Source of the DNA: an uncultured Psychrobacillus sp.
GTDB lineage: Bacteria > Bacillota > Bacilli > Bacillales_A > Planococcaceae
Assembly (NCBI GenBank): GCA_934234185.1
Contig: CAKQHO010000023.1
Coordinates: forward strand, 1-36,813
Direction of reading: 5' to 3'
DNA length: 36,813 bases
Shown here: positions 1-7,838 of the stretch, one piece after another
How positions within the stretch are numbered: the first letter of the stretch is position 1
How the letters are laid out: each line of letters begins with the position of its first letter
Program-made: the position numbers and the translations under genes
The notes under the pieces: generated by a model
Databases searched by the model: none
What the model was told of the DNA's origin: nothing
What the model saw: only the letters and a program-made list of their open reading frames with translations

Positions 1-1
1 T

Positions 2-127
2 CTGCGAAATGAACGGATTCGTTCTAATGGAATGGTAAGAAATGCAGTGCTTTATTCTATCATTGAAAAAGAATGGGCAAATGTTAAAACCCATCTTTTT
101 CATTTGTTGCATAAATATACGTGTTAG
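2..127 (+). CDS. C-terminal end of a GNAT-type acetyltransferase (partial)
   Basis: The window opens inside an open frame of 41 codons ending in TAG at 125-127. The pattern RSNGMVRNAVLYSIIEKEW followed by a basic, hydrophobic tail is typical of the last helix and strand of RimJ/RimL-like N-acetyltransferases, where a conserved Tyr and an E-W pair close the fold. The acetyl-CoA binding motif lies outside the window, so the substrate cannot be judged. The gene runs in the same direction as arginase and ends 67 bases before the arginase start. The family call is from pattern recognition on a short piece only. Confidence 0.5.
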   Translation: MRNERIRSNGMVRNAVLYSIIEKEWANVKTHLFHLLHKYTC

Positions 128-134
128 TGTTCAG

Positions 135-164
135 TTGAGCCAGATGGCCTTTAGGAATTACAAT
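135..164 (+). promoter_or_regulatory. Probable SigA promoter of arginase gene
   Basis: A -35 box TTGAGC (135-140) and a -10 box TACAAT (159-164) are separated by 18 bases. Transcription would start near 171, giving a short leader that carries the ribosome binding site AAGGGGGC just before the ATG at 195. No cre or AhrC/RocR box was recognised. Confidence 0.45.
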
Positions 165-194
165 AGAAGTATGAACTGAAGGGGGCATAAAAGC

Positions 195-1100
195 ATGAAT
201 AAATTAAATCTATCCATCATAGGTGTACCAATGGATCTTGGTCAAAACAGACGTGGGGTAGACATGGGCCCTAGTGCGATACGTTACGCAGGAGTAGTAG
301 AGCGACTAGAGGCGCTGGGACATAACGTTACAGATTTGGGAGATATTCCAATCGGAAAAAATAGCCCAGAAAAAACGCCTCACGAGAAGCTTAGAAATTT
401 ACAGGATGTTATAGAAGGAAATACAGCGCTTGCTAATAAAGTACATGAGGTAGTGAGTAAGGATAATTTCCCTTTGGTACTTGGGGGAGACCACAGCATT
501 GCAATAGGAACACTTGCTGGGCTATCTGATCGCTATGAAAACATGGGAGTCATCTGGTATGATGCTCATGCAGACATGAACACGGAAGAAACAACGCCTT
601 CAGGCAATATACATGGAATGCCGCTAGCGGTAAGCATGGGCTTAGGTCATGATTCTCTTGTAAACATTAGATCCTATGCACCTAAGTTAAAACCAGAGAA
701 TTTGGTAATTATCGGTGCAAGGTCAGTAGACCCAGGTGAACGTGAACTTATTAAGGAAAAAGGTATCAAGGTATTTTCGATGCATGAAATCGATAAGCTA
801 GGGATGACAGAAGTGATGAACCAGACAATTGCTCATTTCCTAGCTCGTAAAGTAGATGGCGTACATCTATCTCTTGATCTTGATGGAATAGATCCTTTAT
901 ATACTCCAGGGGTTGGAACTCCAGTACCCGGCGGGATTAGTTATAGAGAAAGTCATTTAGCAATGGAAATGCTTTATTCATCAGGCTTGATCACATCAGC
1001 TGAATTTGTAGAGGTCAACCCAATTCTAGATGAAAAAAATAAGACAGCCGACGTAGCGGTAGCATTAATGGGTTCACTATTTGGAGAAAGCCTAATATAA
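195..1100 (+). CDS. rocF: Arginase
   Basis: Cytoplasmic manganese enzyme that hydrolyses arginine to ornithine and urea, the first step of arginine catabolism. At 301 aa it has the normal family length. The binuclear manganese ligands are all visible: GGDHS at residues 97-101, DAHAD at 123-127 and SLDLDGIDP at 226-234, with His140 in the NIHGMP loop and the EVNP segment near 273. The ATG at 195 is preceded by AAGGGGGC at good spacing. It is a single-gene unit with its own promoter and terminator. In Planococcaceae relatives an arginase gene commonly sits just upstream of sigW, as here; in B. subtilis rocF is elsewhere, with rocDE. Confidence 0.95.
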   Translation: MNKLNLSIIGVPMDLGQNRRGVDMGPSAIRYAGVVERLEALGHNVTDLGDIPIGKNSPEKTPHEKLRNLQDVIEGNTALANKVHEVVSKDNFPLVLGGDHSIAIGTLAGLSDRYENMGVIWYDAHADMNTEETTPSGNIHGMPLAVSMGLGHDSLVNIRSYAPKLKPENLVIIGARSVDPGERELIKEKGIKVFSMHEIDKLGMTEVMNQTIAHFLARKVDGVHLSLDLDGIDPLYTPGVGTPVPGGISYRESHLAMEMLYSSGLITSAEFVEVNPILDEKNKTADVAVALMGSLFGESLI

Positions 1101-1107
1101 TGAGTAG

Positions 1108-1139
1108 AAAAGTAGACAGATTTGTCTGCTTTTTCTTTT
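1108..1139 (+). terminator. Rho-independent terminator after rocF
   Basis: The arms AAAAGTAGACA (1108-1118) and TGTCTGCTTTT (1123-1133) pair over 11 positions with one G-U and a 4-base loop, followed by a T-rich tail. Confidence 0.8.
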
Positions 1140-1195
1140 TTTATTAAACACAAAGAGCTATTTTTTTGATAAAATAAAATTTAGATGAAAAAAAT

Positions 1196-1221
1196 TGAAA
1201 CCTGTTGGAACCTCGAACGTA
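1196..1221 (+). promoter_or_regulatory. SigW-dependent autoregulatory promoter
   Basis: TGAAAC at 1196-1201 and CGTA at 1218-1221 are separated by exactly 16 bases, matching the well known SigW recognition pattern perfectly. In B. subtilis sigW transcribes its own operon from such a site. The start of transcription would be near 1228-1230, which constrains the translation start of sigW (see that entry). Confidence 0.9.
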
Positions 1222-1258
1222 TAGGTAAGACAGCCGCATGGAGCGGAGGGAAATCTCA

Positions 1259-1834
1259 TTGGATGCGTTAGTTAATAAACGAATAAAGCAAGTGTTGAAA
1301 GGTGACAAGGATGCGTTTGCAGAGATAGTGGATCTTTACCAGCATCGATTATTCCAGGTTTGCTATCGTATGCTGGGGAATCGCCATGAGGCCGAGGATA
1401 TAGCACAGGAGGCATTTGTGCGTGCCTTTATCAATATTCATACCTTTGATCAAAAAAGAAAATTTTCAACTTGGCTGTATAGAATAGCGACGAACCTTTG
1501 TATCGATCGAATTCGAAAGAAAAAACCAGATTATTACTTAGATGCAGAGGTAAAAGGTACAGACGGTTTAGATATGTACTCTCAAATTGCTGCTTCTGAG
1601 GAACTTCCTGAGGAAGAACTTATGAAGCTTGAGCTACAGGATAGAATACAATATGAAATAAGCAGACTTCCTGACAAATATAGATCTGCTATCGTTTTGA
1701 AATATATGGAAGAGCTATCTTTACAAGAAATTAGTGAAATATTAGACCTGCCACTAGGAACCGTGAAAACAAGAATTCATCGAGGCCGTGAAGCGCTTCG
1801 TAAACAATTGAGCAAACAAGCCAATCTTTTGTAG
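1259..1834 (+). CDS. sigW: ECF RNA polymerase sigma factor SigW
   Basis: Extracytoplasmic-function sigma factor controlling the response to cell-envelope stress and membrane-active antibiotics. Region 2 (RIKQVLKGD through GEAEDIAQEAF-like HEAEDIAQEAF and KFSTWLYRIATN) and region 4 (LSLQEISEILDLPLGTVKTRIHRGREALRKQL) are complete, and the stretch IRKKKPDYYLDAEV is diagnostic of SigW. I place the start at TTG 1259, not the in-frame ATG at 1238: the ATG would leave a leader of only about 8-10 bases after the SigW promoter with no binding site, while TTG 1259 has GGAGGG (1245-1250) 8 bases before it. This gives 191 aa, close to 187 in B. subtilis. It is co-transcribed with rsiW 11 bases downstream. 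Confidence 0.93.
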   Translation: MDALVNKRIKQVLKGDKDAFAEIVDLYQHRLFQVCYRMLGNRHEAEDIAQEAFVRAFINIHTFDQKRKFSTWLYRIATNLCIDRIRKKKPDYYLDAEVKGTDGLDMYSQIAASEELPEEELMKLELQDRIQYEISRLPDKYRSAIVLKYMEELSLQEISEILDLPLGTVKTRIHRGREALRKQLSKQANLL

Positions 1835-1845
1835 GAGGAATCATC

Positions 1846-2466
1846 ATGAATGCGTGCCCAGAACGTATTGTTCACTATATGCATGAATATTTAGATGGCG
1901 AGATTAGTCGTGAACATGAGCTGGAGCTCAAGGCACACCTGCAATCATGCAAGGAGTGTCAGACACATATGCATGAACTGAGCGATGTAGTTGCTTTTGT
2001 AAAGGGTGCAGCTCATGTGGAGGCGCCTAATAACTTCACCATGGGTGTTATGTCGAGACTTCCAAAGGAAAAGTCGCATACAGGTGTTAGTAGGTGGTTT
2101 CGCCATCATCCAGTACTAAGTGCTGCTGCAGTGTTTTTAGTACTGATGAGTAGCTTGCTTTTCTCCTCTTATCAAGAGGATCAACAATTTTCCTTTACTA
2201 AGCAGGAGAATGTTATTGTAGAAGGAGAAACGGTTATTATCCCAGAGGGACAAGTCGTTAAAGGAGACTTGGTTGTAAAAAACGGGAACGTTCGGATTGA
2301 TGGAGAGCTTGATGGAAACCTAACAGTAATCAACGGATCTAAATATATGGCTTCAACTGCCAATATTACAGGAACGACTGAGGAGATAAACGAAATCTTT
2401 GATTGGATATGGTATCACATTAAAGATACAGCTAAAGAGGTTGGATTATTTTTTAAAAAGGAATAG
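1846..2466 (+). CDS. rsiW: Anti-sigma-W factor RsiW
   Basis: Single-pass membrane anti-sigma factor that holds SigW inactive until it is cut by site-1 and site-2 type proteases. The cytoplasmic anti-sigma domain carries the zinc-binding HxxxCxxC signature (His31, Cys35, Cys38). One hydrophobic segment spans about residues 89-108. The outside part (about 120-180) is a run of short repeating strands (VVKGDLVVKNGNVRIDGEL) like polymer-forming/bactofilin sequences. The length of 206 aa fits the family. The ribosome binding site AGGAGGA lies just before ATG 1846, and the gene is followed by a terminator, so sigW-rsiW is a two-gene operon. Confidence 0.92.
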   Translation: MNACPERIVHYMHEYLDGEISREHELELKAHLQSCKECQTHMHELSDVVAFVKGAAHVEAPNNFTMGVMSRLPKEKSHTGVSRWFRHHPVLSAAAVFLVLMSSLLFSSYQEDQQFSFTKQENVIVEGETVIIPEGQVVKGDLVVKNGNVRIDGELDGNLTVINGSKYMASTANITGTTEEINEIFDWIWYHIKDTAKEVGLFFKKE

Positions 2467-2490
2467 CAGAGCCTAGAGCCGTCAAATAGG

Positions 2491-2530
2491 AGAGTGTAGA
2501 CAAAGTATACTAGTGTCTACGCTCTTTTTG
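2491..2530 (+). terminator. Terminator after sigW-rsiW
   Basis: AGAGTGTAGACA (2491-2502) pairs with TGTCTACGCTCT (2514-2525, one G-U) around an 11-base loop, followed by TTTTTG. It separates the stress operon from cdaA-cdaR-glmM. Confidence 0.8.
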
Positions 2531-2630
2531 AGTAGATTGTGAAGTATTTTCTTATCAAGAGAAATATAAAGGTCTTCTATGTTATAATTTGAAGCATAAT
2601 GGATTCGTGATGAAAAGTGGGGGATGCCAC

Positions 2631-3467
2631 ATGTCGTTTATGGAGCAATTTACCGATTTAATGCCAGTAAACGTAATTGTAAACATTTTGGATGTTCTAT
2701 TTGTCTGGTTTGTTATATATAAAATCATTACCCTTATTAAAGGGACGAAGGCTGTCCAATTATTAAACGGTATATTTGTTATTGTTGTAGTAAAGATAGT
2801 GACAGATTTTTTAGGGTTAGATACACTAGGCTGGATATTAGGGCAAGTAATTAATTGGGGTTTTTTAGCTATTATTATTATTTTCCAACCGGAAATAAGA
2901 AGAGCCCTAGAGCAAATTGGGAGAGGAAAGCTATTCTCTCGTAGCTCTCAACACGAACAAGAGGAGCAGGAGCGCTTAATTGAAGCAATGGGGAAATCGG
3001 TGAGCTATATGGCAAAACGCCGAATTGGTGCACTGATTTCTATTGAAAGAGAAACAGGGTTAACAGAATATATAGAAACAGGCATACCTTTGAATGCAAA
3101 CCTTACCTCAGAGCTAATGATTAACATTTTTATTCCAAATACACCTTTGCATGATGGAGCAGTAATTGTACAGAAAAACAAAATAACCTCGGCAGCGTGT
3201 TATTTACCACTATCGGAGAGTCCGTTTATCTCCAAGGAGCTGGGGACACGTCATAGAGCTGCCATTGGTCTTAGTGAGGTAACAGATGCTATAACGATTA
3301 TTGTGTCAGAAGAAACTGGTGCAGTAAGTTTAACGTCAAATGGTGACTTACACCGTAACCTTACAATGGATGAGTTTAAGGTGCATTTAAGCCGACTTTG
3401 GTTTGGGGCTACGGAGGAACAGGTTACATCCTCCAAATGGTTAAGGAGGGGAAAGCAAAATGGATAA
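2631..3467 (+). CDS. cdaA: Membrane diadenylate cyclase CdaA (DisA_N domain)
   Basis: Makes cyclic di-AMP from two ATP; the main housekeeping diadenylate cyclase of Firmicutes, controlling potassium and osmolyte balance and wall integrity. Three N-terminal membrane helices cover about residues 10-80, then the DAC domain with the DGA motif (residues 175-177, in TPLHDGAVI) and the RHR motif (207-209, in TRHRAAIG). The frame is open from a TTG at 2589, but the ATG at 2631 has AGTGGGGG 7 bases upstream and begins where B. subtilis CdaA begins, giving 278 aa. A TATAAT at 2583-2588 may be the -10 of its promoter, which would exclude the TTG start; the matching -35 is poor. It overlaps cdaR by 8 bases. 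Confidence 0.94.
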   Translation: MSFMEQFTDLMPVNVIVNILDVLFVWFVIYKIITLIKGTKAVQLLNGIFVIVVVKIVTDFLGLDTLGWILGQVINWGFLAIIIIFQPEIRRALEQIGRGKLFSRSSQHEQEEQERLIEAMGKSVSYMAKRRIGALISIERETGLTEYIETGIPLNANLTSELMINIFIPNTPLHDGAVIVQKNKITSAACYLPLSESPFISKELGTRHRAAIGLSEVTDAITIIVSEETGAVSLTSNGDLHRNLTMDEFKVHLSRLWFGATEEQVTSSKWLRRGKQNG

Positions 3468-4725
3468 AATGTTAAGTAATCCATGGATTCTTAGAGTTAT
3501 TGCTCTCGCCTTAGCTATTCTGCTATTTGTTTCAGTTAAGTCAGAATTAGATCTTTCCGACCAAAATACAAGTGGTAGAGATGTAGAGGTTTTACGAGAG
3601 GTTCCTTTGGAGGTATATTACGATGATGATAACTCGGTTGTAACGGGAACACCGGAAACAGTAACTGTTAATATCGAGGGACCTACTCAACAGGTTAAGT
3701 CTACAAAGGTAATGAAGGATTATAAAGTCTTTGTAGACTTGAGGGATTTAACTTACGGAGAGCATCGAGTAGCTATCTCAACTGAATACTTCTCTGACAA
3801 GCTAAAAGTGAAAGTAGAGCCTGCTTTTATAGATGTAGTAATAGATGAGCGAATCTCTGAGGAGTTTACGGTAGACTTAGATATGAATGAAAGCCTATTA
3901 GCAGAAAATTATGTTCTTGCTAATACAACAGTAGAACCTAAGGTAGTTACTATCACAGGTGCTAAAAGTGTCATTGATAGTATAGGTTATGTTAAAGCGT
4001 CCATTACTGGATCGAAGGGAATCAATAAATCCTTTGAACAACAGGCTAGCGTCCGAGTACTCGATATGGATTTAAACAAGCTAGATGTCATAGTGGAACC
4101 TAGGACGGTTTTGGTAAAGGTCGGAGTTGAAGAGTATAGTAAGGAAGTTCCAATCATACTTGGAAGACAAGGCACTCCAAAGGATGGCGTCACAATCCGC
4201 TCACTGACTACAGAAGCAGAAAAAATTAGAGTTTTTGGTCCTAAATCTATTTTAGATAAGATAAAACAATTAAACGTGGATGTAGATGTTAATAAAATCG
4301 AAGAATCAGGTACCTTTAACTTGAAACTTTTATTGCCAGATGGCGTAACAAAATTATCAACTGACAAAATTAAAATTAAGGCTGAAGTAACAGTGAATGA
4401 ACCAACGGAACCAGTAGATGAAGAAGAGGATGTATCTTCTAATATTACGGAAAAGTCCTTTCAAAATGTACAAATTGTGGTAAGAGGACTAGCTGAAAAT
4501 TTGCAAAGTAGCTTTCAATTTCCTGATAACGGGGTAGTTACAGTTATAGCAAAGGGACCACAGGAAGCGTTGAATAAAGTACAAGCTAACAATATTTCCA
4601 TATACGTAGATGCTGAGAATTCTGAGCTTGGAGAAACAGTACTTCCTATTCATATTGATGGCCCATCTAATATTGAATGGGAGACATCTGAACCGGAAGC
4701 GACACTAACAATAACAGAAGCTTAA
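3460..4725 (+). CDS. cdaR: CdaA regulator CdaR (YbbR-domain protein)
   Basis: Extracytoplasmic partner that binds CdaA and modulates c-di-AMP synthesis. An N-terminal membrane anchor at about residues 8-26 (NPWILRVIALALAILLFV) is followed by several tandem YbbR repeats, each rich in V-x-V strands and the theme 'VxGP..VI' (for example around residues 60-75, 170-178, 255-265 and 355-365). The 421 aa are slightly shorter than in B. subtilis. AAGGAGGGG lies 8 bases before ATG 3460, inside the end of cdaA, so translation of the two is coupled. It is followed after 38 bases by glmM. Confidence 0.9.
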   Translation: MDKMLSNPWILRVIALALAILLFVSVKSELDLSDQNTSGRDVEVLREVPLEVYYDDDNSVVTGTPETVTVNIEGPTQQVKSTKVMKDYKVFVDLRDLTYGEHRVAISTEYFSDKLKVKVEPAFIDVVIDERISEEFTVDLDMNESLLAENYVLANTTVEPKVVTITGAKSVIDSIGYVKASITGSKGINKSFEQQASVRVLDMDLNKLDVIVEPRTVLVKVGVEEYSKEVPIILGRQGTPKDGVTIRSLTTEAEKIRVFGPKSILDKIKQLNVDVDVNKIEESGTFNLKLLLPDGVTKLSTDKIKIKAEVTVNEPTEPVDEEEDVSSNITEKSFQNVQIVVRGLAENLQSSFQFPDNGVVTVIAKGPQEALNKVQANNISIYVDAENSELGETVLPIHIDGPSNIEWETSEPEATLTITEA

Positions 4726-4763
4726 ACACGTAGGATAACAGGTTATTAAGGAGAGTAGATGAA

Positions 4764-6116
4764 ATGGGAAAATATTTTGGGACTGACGGCGTAAGAGGTG
4801 TAGCAAACTCAGAATTAACACCTGAATTAGCATTCAAATTAGGACGCTTTGGCGGATATATCTTAACAAAAGAGGCAAAGGAACGAGCAAAGGTAGTTAT
4901 AGGTAGAGATACTCGTATTTCTGGTCATATGCTCGAGGGAGCGTTAGTAGCCGGTCTCTTATCAGTTGGAGTAGAAGTAATGCGTTTGGGTGTAATTAGT
5001 ACGCCGGGAGTAGCTTATTTAACGAGAGTAATGAGTGCCGATGCAGGTGTCATGATTTCGGCTTCTCATAATCCTGTGGCAGATAATGGTATCAAATTCT
5101 TTGGTTCGGATGGGTTTAAGCTTACTGACGAACAGGAAGAGGAGATTGAAAAGCTATTAGATGCAGAGCAGGATGAGCTACCTCGTCCCACTGGAGGGGC
5201 AATTGGTTCTGTTTCTGATTACTTTGAAGGTGGTCAGAAGTATATACAGTACTTAAAACAAACGATTGATGAGGATTTTGTGGGTATTCATGTAGCGCTT
5301 GACTGTGCAAATGGGGCTACCTCTTCTTTGGGAACACATGTATTTGCAGACTTAGATGCTGATTTATCTACTATGGGAGTATCACCAAATGGGTTAAACA
5401 TTAATGAAGGTGTAGGCTCTACCCATCCAGAAGGGCTTGCAAGATTTGTTCTTGAAAAGGGTGCAGATGTTGGTCTAGCTTTTGACGGAGATGGGGATCG
5501 CCTAATTGCTGTAGATGAAAAAGGGAACATCGTTGATGGTGATCAGATCATGTATATTCTTGCGAAATATTTAAATACAAATGGTCGTCTTAATAACAAT
5601 ACAGTAGTTTCTACTGTGATGAGCAACATGGGCTTCTATAAAGCTTTAGAGGTAAATGGTATGACAAGCGTTAAAACAGCGGTTGGAGATCGTTATGTGG
5701 TAGAAGAAATGAAAAAGAATGGCTATAACTTAGGCGGAGAACAATCGGGTCATATTATTTTCTTAGATTACAACACAACAGGCGATGGCCTACTCACTGG
5801 AGTTCATTTAGTTAATATTATGAAGGTAACTGGCAAAAAACTATCCGAGCTTGCTGGCGAAATGAAAATCTTCCCGCAAAAGCTAGTAAACGTCCATGTA
5901 ACGGATAAGCATGCTGTGGTAGACAATGAAAAGGTAGCAGCAGTAATTCAAGAAGTAGAAGCAGAGATGGCTGGAAATGGCCGTATTTTAGTACGTCCAT
6001 CTGGAACAGAACCTCTAGTACGTGTCATGGTAGAAGCAGCATCTGCAGAGGACTGTGAACGCTATGTAAATAGAATCGCAGACGTGGTAAAAGAAGAAAT
6101 GGGTTTAGAAGAATAA
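4764..6116 (+). CDS. glmM: Phosphoglucosamine mutase GlmM
   Basis: Converts glucosamine-6-phosphate to glucosamine-1-phosphate on the way to UDP-GlcNAc and peptidoglycan; in several Firmicutes it also binds and restrains CdaA. The phosphoserine loop SASHNP gives the catalytic Ser101, the magnesium loop DGDGDR is at 241-246, and the phosphate-binding loop RPSGTEP is at 411-417. The 450 aa match the family. AAGGAGAG precedes the ATG at 4764. It is the last gene of the cdaA-cdaR-glmM operon. In most Bacilli glmS follows directly; here glmS is almost 11 kb downstream. Confidence 0.95.
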   Translation: MGKYFGTDGVRGVANSELTPELAFKLGRFGGYILTKEAKERAKVVIGRDTRISGHMLEGALVAGLLSVGVEVMRLGVISTPGVAYLTRVMSADAGVMISASHNPVADNGIKFFGSDGFKLTDEQEEEIEKLLDAEQDELPRPTGGAIGSVSDYFEGGQKYIQYLKQTIDEDFVGIHVALDCANGATSSLGTHVFADLDADLSTMGVSPNGLNINEGVGSTHPEGLARFVLEKGADVGLAFDGDGDRLIAVDEKGNIVDGDQIMYILAKYLNTNGRLNNNTVVSTVMSNMGFYKALEVNGMTSVKTAVGDRYVVEEMKKNGYNLGGEQSGHIIFLDYNTTGDGLLTGVHLVNIMKVTGKKLSELAGEMKIFPQKLVNVHVTDKHAVVDNEKVAAVIQEVEAEMAGNGRILVRPSGTEPLVRVMVEAASAEDCERYVNRIADVVKEEMGLEE

Positions 6117-6129
6117 TCAAGATATTAAG

Positions 6130-6161
6130 TAGCAGTCAACTTCGGTTGGCTGCTATTTTTT
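6130..6161 (+). terminator. Terminator after glmM
   Basis: TAGCAGTCAAC (6130-6140) and GTTGGCTGCTA (6145-6155) pair around a stable TTCG tetraloop, followed by six T. It ends the cda-glmM operon. Confidence 0.85.
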
Positions 6162-6247
6162 ATATGAAAAATTAGCCAGAAAGCAAAGCTACTTTAGTAA
6201 AAGAATATTGAAGTCGTTGTTAATCATTTAAGAAAACCTTCACCTAT

Positions 6248-6273
6248 GTTTATTTCTTTCTAAATGTGGAATT
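6248..6273 (+). promoter_or_regulatory. Candidate SigB general-stress promoter
   Basis: GTTTAT (6248-6253), 14 bases, then GGAATT (6268-6273) resembles the SigB pattern GTTTAW-N12-14-GGGWAW (6/6 and 4/6). The related B. subtilis gene yfkM encodes general stress protein 18 and belongs to the SigB regulon, which supports the reading. It would start transcription near 6280, ahead of the binding site at 6293. Confidence 0.5.
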
Positions 6274-6305
6274 ATATAAGAGAACAAACAATGAGGAGTG
6301 AGGAA

Positions 6306-6818
6306 ATGGCTAAAGTAGCAACATTAATCACAAATATGTTTGAAGACGTAGAATATACGGAGCCTGCAAAGGCTTTAACTGATGCAGGACATGAAGTCTT
6401 TACGATTGAAAAAGAAGCTGGAAAAGTGGTTTCTGGAAAAAATGGAGAAGCGAAGGTGACGATTGATCATAACATCGATGATGTAAATCCAAATGATTTT
6501 GATGCATTATTCTTACCAGGCGGATTTTCACCGGATATACTACGAGCAGATGACCGTTTTGTACAATTTTCTAAAGCATTTATGGATGCTAAAAAGCCAG
6601 TTTTTGCAATTTGTCACGGTCCACAGCTGTTAATTACTGCTAAGACGTTGGATGGTCGAGATGCTACTGGTTATAAATCTATTCAGGTAGATTTAGAAAA
6701 TGCAGGTGCTAACTTCCATGATGAGGAAGTATTTGTTTGTCAAAACCAGCTAGTAACAAGTCGTACACCAGATGATATTCCAGCATTTAATCGTGAAATC
6801 GTCAAGCTGTTAGCGTAA
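6306..6818 (+). CDS. DJ-1/PfpI family stress protein (Gsp18/YfkM-like)
   Basis: Cytoplasmic DJ-1/PfpI fold protein of 170 aa. The nucleophile elbow AICHGPQ places the reactive cysteine at residue 103, next to His104; PGGFSPD near residue 71-77 forms the usual opposing loop. Members act as deglycase/chaperone-like or peptidase-like stress proteins; the exact reaction cannot be read from sequence. I start at ATG 6306, which has GAGGAGTGAGGA (6293-6304) in front; the in-frame ATG at 6264 lies inside the likely SigB promoter and has no binding site. Single-gene unit with its own terminator. Confidence 0.85.
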   Translation: MAKVATLITNMFEDVEYTEPAKALTDAGHEVFTIEKEAGKVVSGKNGEAKVTIDHNIDDVNPNDFDALFLPGGFSPDILRADDRFVQFSKAFMDAKKPVFAICHGPQLLITAKTLDGRDATGYKSIQVDLENAGANFHDEEVFVCQNQLVTSRTPDDIPAFNREIVKLLA

Positions 6819-6847
6819 GCTAATACAATGATTTTCTAATATTAAGG

Positions 6848-6881
6848 CAGGTGGAGAAGCACTTTTTCTCCACCTGTTTTT
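6848..6881 (+). terminator. Terminator after pfpI-like gene
   Basis: CAGGTGGAGAA (6848-6858) pairs perfectly with TTCTCCACCTG (6866-6876), followed by TTTTTG. Confidence 0.9.
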
Positions 6882-7062
6882 GTCTGTTCTTCATTTTAAC
6901 AATGGAATAAACCCGAATAATTAAATAAGGATAGAAAGGGAGTTAGGTTTCTTTTCATATAATTTCTCTACATAATTTTTTCATCATGGTAAAATAATTG
7001 CGAATTTTCTTTCAAAAATTAAGTGTATGCTTTAATATATAAATATGAAGGGGTGAGAAAAA

Positions 7063-7512
7063 ATGGGAATTGATGCTACTGACCGTAGAATATTAGAGCT
7101 GCTTACGGCGAACGGTCGCCTTTCCTATGTAGATATAGGAAAGGAGTTAAATCTTTCTAGGGTGGCTGTAAGGGAACGAGTGCACCAATTGCAAAAAGAA
7201 GGTGTCATTGAACGCTTTACCGTGGTTATTAATTCGGAGAAGGTAGGAAAAGGGGTTTCTGGTTTCTTTGAGGTAGATTGTGAGCCATCCTCGCTAGTTC
7301 AGGTTGCGGAGAAATTAGCTAACAACCCAAGTGTTGCAAGTTGTTATCAGATGACAGGTCCTTCGACTTTACATATGCACGTCTTAGTAAACGACTTTGT
7401 AAGTTTGGAAAAGTTTATCAACGAGGAGCTTTATGCCCTTGAGGGAATAACTCGTGTAGAGAGCCATATATTATTACGCCGATTTAAGAGCAGAAGCGGA
7501 CTAAAGTTATAA
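7063..7512 (+). CDS. ywrC: Lrp/AsnC family transcriptional regulator (YwrC-like)
   Basis: A 149-aa regulator with an N-terminal winged helix-turn-helix (about residues 1-50: DRRILELLTANGRLSYVDIGKELNLS then VRERVHQLQKEGVIE) and a C-terminal RAM ligand-binding and oligomerisation domain (about 65-140, with the 'MTG' motif at YQMTGPSTLH). AAGGGGTGAG lies before ATG 7063. In B. subtilis the Lrp-type gene ywrC stands beside the chromate-type transporters ywrA/ywrB and the gamma-glutamyltransferase homologue ywrD; the same four families occur here, with a peptide importer added between them. It is therefore the likely local regulator of that cluster. The ywrC name rests on this context as well as on the family. 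Confidence 0.85.
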   Translation: MGIDATDRRILELLTANGRLSYVDIGKELNLSRVAVRERVHQLQKEGVIERFTVVINSEKVGKGVSGFFEVDCEPSSLVQVAEKLANNPSVASCYQMTGPSTLHMHVLVNDFVSLEKFINEELYALEGITRVESHILLRRFKSRSGLKL

Positions 7513-7518
7513 AAGAGT

Positions 7519-7547
7519 AAGACATTCATAAAGGATGTCTTTTTTTA
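7519..7547 (+). terminator. Terminator after Lrp-type regulator
   Basis: AAGACAT (7519-7525) and ATGTCTT (7535-7541) form a 7-bp stem with a 9-base loop, followed by a run of T. Confidence 0.65.
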
Positions 7548-7570
7548 TTGGAAAAAATGAGTAAAGAACT

Positions 7571-7631
7571 ATTTACATAATGTATGTAAGCGTTTTCTGT
7601 GGTAAAAAATCTAATATTTACATTATGTATA
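7571..7631 (+). promoter_or_regulatory. Pair of repeated half-palindromic sites upstream of the opp operon
   Basis: ATTTACATAATGTATG (7571-7586) and ATTTACATTATGTATA (7616-7631) agree at 14 of 16 positions and lie 45 bases apart. Each contains the palindrome ACATNATGT. Such paired sites on an AT-rich background are what a dimeric regulator would use; the Lrp-type regulator encoded just upstream is the obvious candidate, but this is inference. The following 120 bases (to about 7750) are extremely AT-rich with no gene. Confidence 0.4.
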
Positions 7632-7755
7632 TAGTATTAACATTTTAGTTAACAAAATGACACATTATAAAATATATTCAATTCTAAATGTAATGAAAAA
7701 ATAAAATAAATAAATTTATTTGAAAATTCATATAGATTTTTAAATTTTTATGTAC

Positions 7756-7820
7756 TATAATCAAAAATAACAAAAAACAGACGTTTGTTAATTAAAATAT
7801 TAAAAATGATTAACAAACGT
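7756..7820 (+). promoter_or_regulatory. Promoter -10 and 12-bp inverted repeat in the opp leader
   Basis: TATAAT at 7756-7761 is a candidate -10 (the -35, TAGATT at 7733, is weak). Directly downstream, ACGTTTGTTAAT (7781-7792) and ATTAACAAACGT (7809-7820) are perfect inverted repeats around 16 bases, ending just before the ribosome binding site. There is no T-run, so it is not a terminator; an operator or an RNA hairpin that affects initiation is likely. Confidence 0.5.
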
Positions 7821-7838
7821 TAGAGAGTGGGTGACGGT

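Noticed and set aside
2181..2363. Minus-strand open frame inside rsiW
   Set aside because: Shadow of the real coding frame; low-complexity Ser/Thr/Pro composition and no binding site.
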